Source of the DNA: Himantopus leucocephalus
Lineage: Eukaryota; Chordata; Aves; Charadriiformes; Recurvirostridae
Length of the DNA stretch: 64,000 nucleotides
Direction of reading: 5' to 3'
NCBI GenBank assembly: GCA_003993805.1
Contig: RSEF01000003.1
Coordinates: forward strand, 109,367,911-109,431,910
Below the pieces are notes generated by a model that saw nothing but the letters and a program-made list of their open reading frames with translations, was not told where the DNA came from and searched no databases. Positions 61,101 through 64,000 of the stretch are shown one piece after another (the first letter of the stretch is position 1; each line of letters starts with the position of its first letter). Position numbers and translations under genes: made by a program.

Positions 61101-63826
61101 GGCTCCTCCTGCAACTTCCTTTGGACTTCAGTTGTTACAACATTTGAATTCAGTTCACTTCAAGGAACTAGATTTAGACATATAGTTTCAGTCCATCCCA
61201 ATATCCTATGGTCTGGTGGACAAATGGGTTGTTCCCATTCTCTTAAATGGCCTGTGTAAGATGCACCAGAACCCAGGCATGCTTTACAGTCCAGTTAGGA
61301 CTGTCTCCAAGGAGTATGTTGTCAGGACTAAAAGGCAAAAGCTCTGTGTTAACCTGAGGAAGGAGACAAATCAATAGTTCTGTATAGGATTCTGCCCATC
61401 TGTGCTTGTAAGAAAAGAAATTCTTCAGAGTGGTGCTTACAAGAGGTCTTTGGTCAAGGCTTTGGGGATTTTTAATATGTTGTTTCTTCCCCTTCACCCC
61501 CATCCTTCATTTGGATGGAACATGATGAAGAGTTATTCCTCTCCAGGAAAAAAAAAGAAAAAGAACAGAGAGTCTGTTGCCTAACAGACATAAGTCACTA
61601 ACCTTGTAATAGCCACCTTCTGCACCTATTGGTATCTTCATTGTAATTGCATTTACGTCATTCAATAACACATATTTCCTGGAAGCCATTTCTTTGGCAG
61701 AGAGTTTGCGTAGATCTACACCAGCTTCAACAATCACATCCTTAAAGCTAGTTGCTCCAGCAGAAAGCAGTTGAATATATTTTGGAACAGTCCAGGTGAT
61801 TGTTTTGTTAGCATAGTCCACACCATCTTTGGGACAAGATATGAAAGCTGTCAGCTGATTACTCTAGTTTAAGTCAGCCCCTGTGTGTTTAAGCATTGGG
61901 GTAGTGTACCATGTTTCTCACCTACAGGACACGCCACAGAAGTATCCACCATCATGATCATCCATCGTTGCTTGTAAAATATACTTGATCTTACTGCAGA
62001 AAAGGTGATCCCCTGATCCTGTAGAAAGAGATCTAGTTAGACCTACACATCCCAGCAGCTTGCTGGGCCAGAATGAGCATACCAACCTCAATCAGCTGAA
62101 TTTGCTCAGCAGTGTATGGTATTCGCAGCAGAACCCTGGTGTCTGTTGTGTTGAGTCCATAGCCTGCACTCCAAGCATCGCTCACAAGAAAAGCCTTTTT
62201 TTCTTCTGGTTGATGAAAAACTATTTGCCACATTGAGGCTTCTCCTGCTTTTGCCTAGCCAGAGAAATTCATTAAAGTTTTAAACATTCTGTTCAAAGTA
62301 ACTTATTTATTACATTGAATGACTTACTGTATTGAACTGCCCAGCAGTTTTATTGCCTTGTTTCAAATATTGCTAGTGCGATACTGCTCCAGCCTTCCAC
62401 TGCTCAGCCTCTCACATACAGAAAACTTTCCATATTAAGAGCACTGGAGATTAACTGCATTGCTACATTGCACATACAGGGTCCAAGAAGAAAAAGAAAC
62501 CTATCCGCAGTTCACTCCTGGGTCATGATGACTTAGAGACAGTTTTTGTTGCACAGCCTCTTGTCTGGGGAAGGCTCGATTTCTAGGCTCTTTGATAAAT
62601 CAGTTTCAATTTCTTCCTTGGAGACATGGCCTACAGCTGTCTATATTTCTAATGTATAAAATCTTTATGCTAAAACCACTCAGTACAGAAGTTCAGCCCT
62701 TCCTACTTAAGTGCTTTTTGAAGTGAAATTTTATACTGTGCAGACACAGAATAGAAGGATGTTGGGCCAGAAGCAGTGCTAGCTTTAAACTAGGAAGAAA
62801 ACCTGTAGTTCTACCTCTGGAAAGGCAGGAGTCCAGTCCTCAGGCTCATCTTGAATGAAGTCTTTTACAGCCTGTGGAACCTCCTTCCTGACAGAAACCT
62901 GAAGGGAAAAAGCCTCTGTAAGTAAGGGGTTTGCTGGTGGCAGTTGTTTGCTTGTCTCCAACACCCTGTAAGTTTTTCTCAATACTTTCATAGAATGGTT
63001 TAGGTCAGAAGGGACCTTAGAGGTCACCTAGTTCCAGCCCCCCACCATGGGCAGGGACACCTTCCACTAGACCAGGTTTCTCAAAACGCCATCCAGCATG
63101 GCCTTTCAGAACAGTATAGGATTGAGAAAGGAGATTAGCATTTCCTAAAGGGCGGTTCCCACCCCCTTCAAGTGGGGGAAAAAAAGAACAACCCAACACA
63201 TAAAATGTCATCATGCACAGTGCATTATCTATAGTCCACTTGATTTCAGATTCATTTTATTTTTAGCATATCTTCCCATTTCTACTTCCAGTTAGAGCCC
63301 ATATCCTCTTCAAAGTGGAGTCCTCCCCACCTTCTCCACAGCAAACTCAGGAAGTATACATTTATGTTATTATCTCACATAAGACTTGCTGAGGCAACAT
63401 TCAGTGAATTCAGACTATTAGCTCAACCTTTTGAACGCTATTTCACAACTTTGTTGGCTATTCATGCTGACTAGTAGGCTATATAAGCATACTATAAATG
63501 CATCACTACACTCAAGATAAATGCCGTGCACTCACTAGTGAGCGGTTCATGGTGAGGCATTCAAAGTCTGTTTCCAATACACATTCCTAGCATCCAAAAA
63601 ACTCCCAAAGAAAGCTTCTTAAGTATTTACCTTCTTACCTTTTTTTTTTAACTGCCTTCCCATTTGTACCTCCAGTACTTACCTCCATGTAGTTGCTTTC
63701 ACATACTACCTCTCTTGGACTCCACGGGCCATAATGGCAACTTGCACTTTTCAGATGGGTTGCGGCATTATTCATATCAGGAGTATGTGATGTTTTGATC
63801 TGTACTGTTACTGTGAACACATCTTT
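55120..63826 (-). CDS. ZPAX: Egg-coat ZP-domain glycoprotein, probably ZPAX (5' end outside window)
   Basis: ZPAX is a secreted egg-envelope (perivitelline) protein of birds, reptiles and amphibians. Exons, 5' to 3': 63683-63826, 62815-62898, 62087-62254, 61922-62018, 61603-61826, 61288-61353, 60627-60780, 60344-60552, 60041-60257, 59767-59972, 59182-59299, 58309-58478, 57453-57526, 57248-57375, 56257-56446, 55692-55833, 55329-55425, 55120-55193. All phases agree, giving 853 codons plus stop. The first half consists of repeated modules. The ZP domain follows: ZP-N with cysteines in QCLPSG, RQCKP, NTCGT and FVCSY, then ZP-C with LGDCWAT, GCENS, YFHCSVVIC and FLCSRRC. More than ten N-glycosylation sequons fit a secreted protein. 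The tail has RLGR (minimal furin type) and the hydrophobic patch GAVIF, but no membrane span. The signal peptide and first exon(s) lie beyond 64000. The symbol rests on the domain layout and the 2p24-like synteny; another ZP paralogue is possible. Confidence 0.85.
57091..57232 (+). mobile_element. CR1 LINE 3' end
   Basis: In sense orientation: 'cttggagatactcaaaag', a 'cctggacacagtcccaggcaac' block, then 'gaggtcccttcccacctcaa', ending at CCATTCTGTGAA, the typical CR1 terminal octamer. It lies in a ZPAX intron, antisense to that gene. Confidence 0.88.
59182..59299 (-). CDS. ZPAX: ZPAX exon without ATG (links repeats to the ZP domain)
   Basis: On the minus strand, acceptor TCATCTCTAG precedes GATTTTCATACC and donor GTAATA follows. 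The exon encodes 39 codons plus one base, beginning DFHTSGIKVSLHLTLKDG and ending SCRFPPSELI. It is needed because the upstream exon ends in phase 0, whereas the ZP-N exon at 58309-58478 begins in phase 1. Joining it creates SELI-QCLPSGTV, the standard start of a ZP-N domain with its first conserved cysteine. Confidence 0.85.
62990..63110 (-). mobile_element. CR1 LINE 3' end
   Basis: The plus strand reads TCATAGAATGGTTTAGG, 'aagggaccttagaggtcacc', then 'ccatgggcagggacaccttc', the standard antisense CR1 3' end. It is a short 5'-truncated copy in a ZPAX intron, on the same strand as the gene. Confidence 0.92.
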
Positions 63827-64000
63827 CTGCATGGAAACAGGGAATACTTGCTTGTTAGACCAGTTTTTCCTAGTTAGACACCACCTACCCTTGTGAATTA
63901 AGAGTACCTTACAAAATCCACTCACCAGCCTCTGCACAGAAGAGAAACTCCGTAATGAAGCATTATTGTTTTTTACTTAGTTAACTACATAGGCTACATA
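63827..64000 (-). other. ZPAX upstream intron and a possible further exon at the window edge
   Basis: The acceptor TTTCCATGCAG precedes the exon at 63826. Further upstream on the minus strand a GTGAGT donor follows CAGAGGCTG (near 63926). The frame leading into it, NNASLRSFSSVQRL, would join the next exon in phase 0. This may be the preceding ZPAX exon, but its acceptor is not convincing, so it is not included in the coding count. Confidence 0.3.

Noticed and set aside
1..64000. Search for tRNA, rRNA, CRISPR, toxin or novel operon-like systems
   Set aside because: No cloverleaf-type A/B box pairs, direct-repeat arrays or clustered unknown genes were seen. The window is ordinary avian genomic sequence with three conserved loci and one egg-coat gene.

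Overview
The window is vertebrate nuclear DNA and almost certainly a bird. Interspersed repeats are mainly CR1 LINE fragments, with two avian-type solo LTRs and a few old MIR-like SINEs; there are no Alu, L1 or B elements. The gene order SMC6-GEN1-MSGN1 is the conserved amniote block (human 2p24). It is draft assembly: a 100-N gap lies in a GEN1 intron and single Ns sit next to homopolymers.

Layout. (1) 1-7.1 kb: the 5' end of SMC6 on the minus strand, comprising the first coding exon (1538-1681), a long first intron and a CpG-rich promoter. (2) 6.2-7.45 kb: a CpG island shared head-to-head by SMC6 (-) and GEN1 (+). (3) 7.2-27.9 kb: a complete GEN1 gene. I joined 13 coding exons with matching phases and canonical splice sites (956 codons plus stop), and all expected catalytic acidic residues are present. 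Intron 4 of the coding region carries a 3.2-kb CR1 copy. (4) 28-44.5 kb: intergenic, with CR1 and MIR-like fragments, a solo LTR and possible regulatory elements. (5) 44.64-45.18 kb: the single-exon bHLH gene MSGN1 with a TATA-type promoter. (6) 46-55 kb: intergenic, with a 1.1-kb solo LTR. (7) 55.1-63.8 kb: a minus-strand egg-coat ZP-domain gene, most likely ZPAX. Its 18 recognisable coding exons (853 codons plus stop, 5' end outside the window) form one open reading frame.

SMC6 (Smc5/6 complex) and GEN1 (Holliday-junction resolvase) both act on recombination intermediates and share a promoter region here. MSGN1 controls presomitic mesoderm, and the ZP gene encodes a secreted egg-envelope glycoprotein; these two are neighbours without an evident functional link.

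I found no tRNA, rRNA, CRISPR array or bacterial-type system. The least routine observations are the exon-pair repeats in the ZP protein, its tail without a membrane anchor, a CR1 copy missing its 3' end, and a triplicated pentapeptide in MSGN1.
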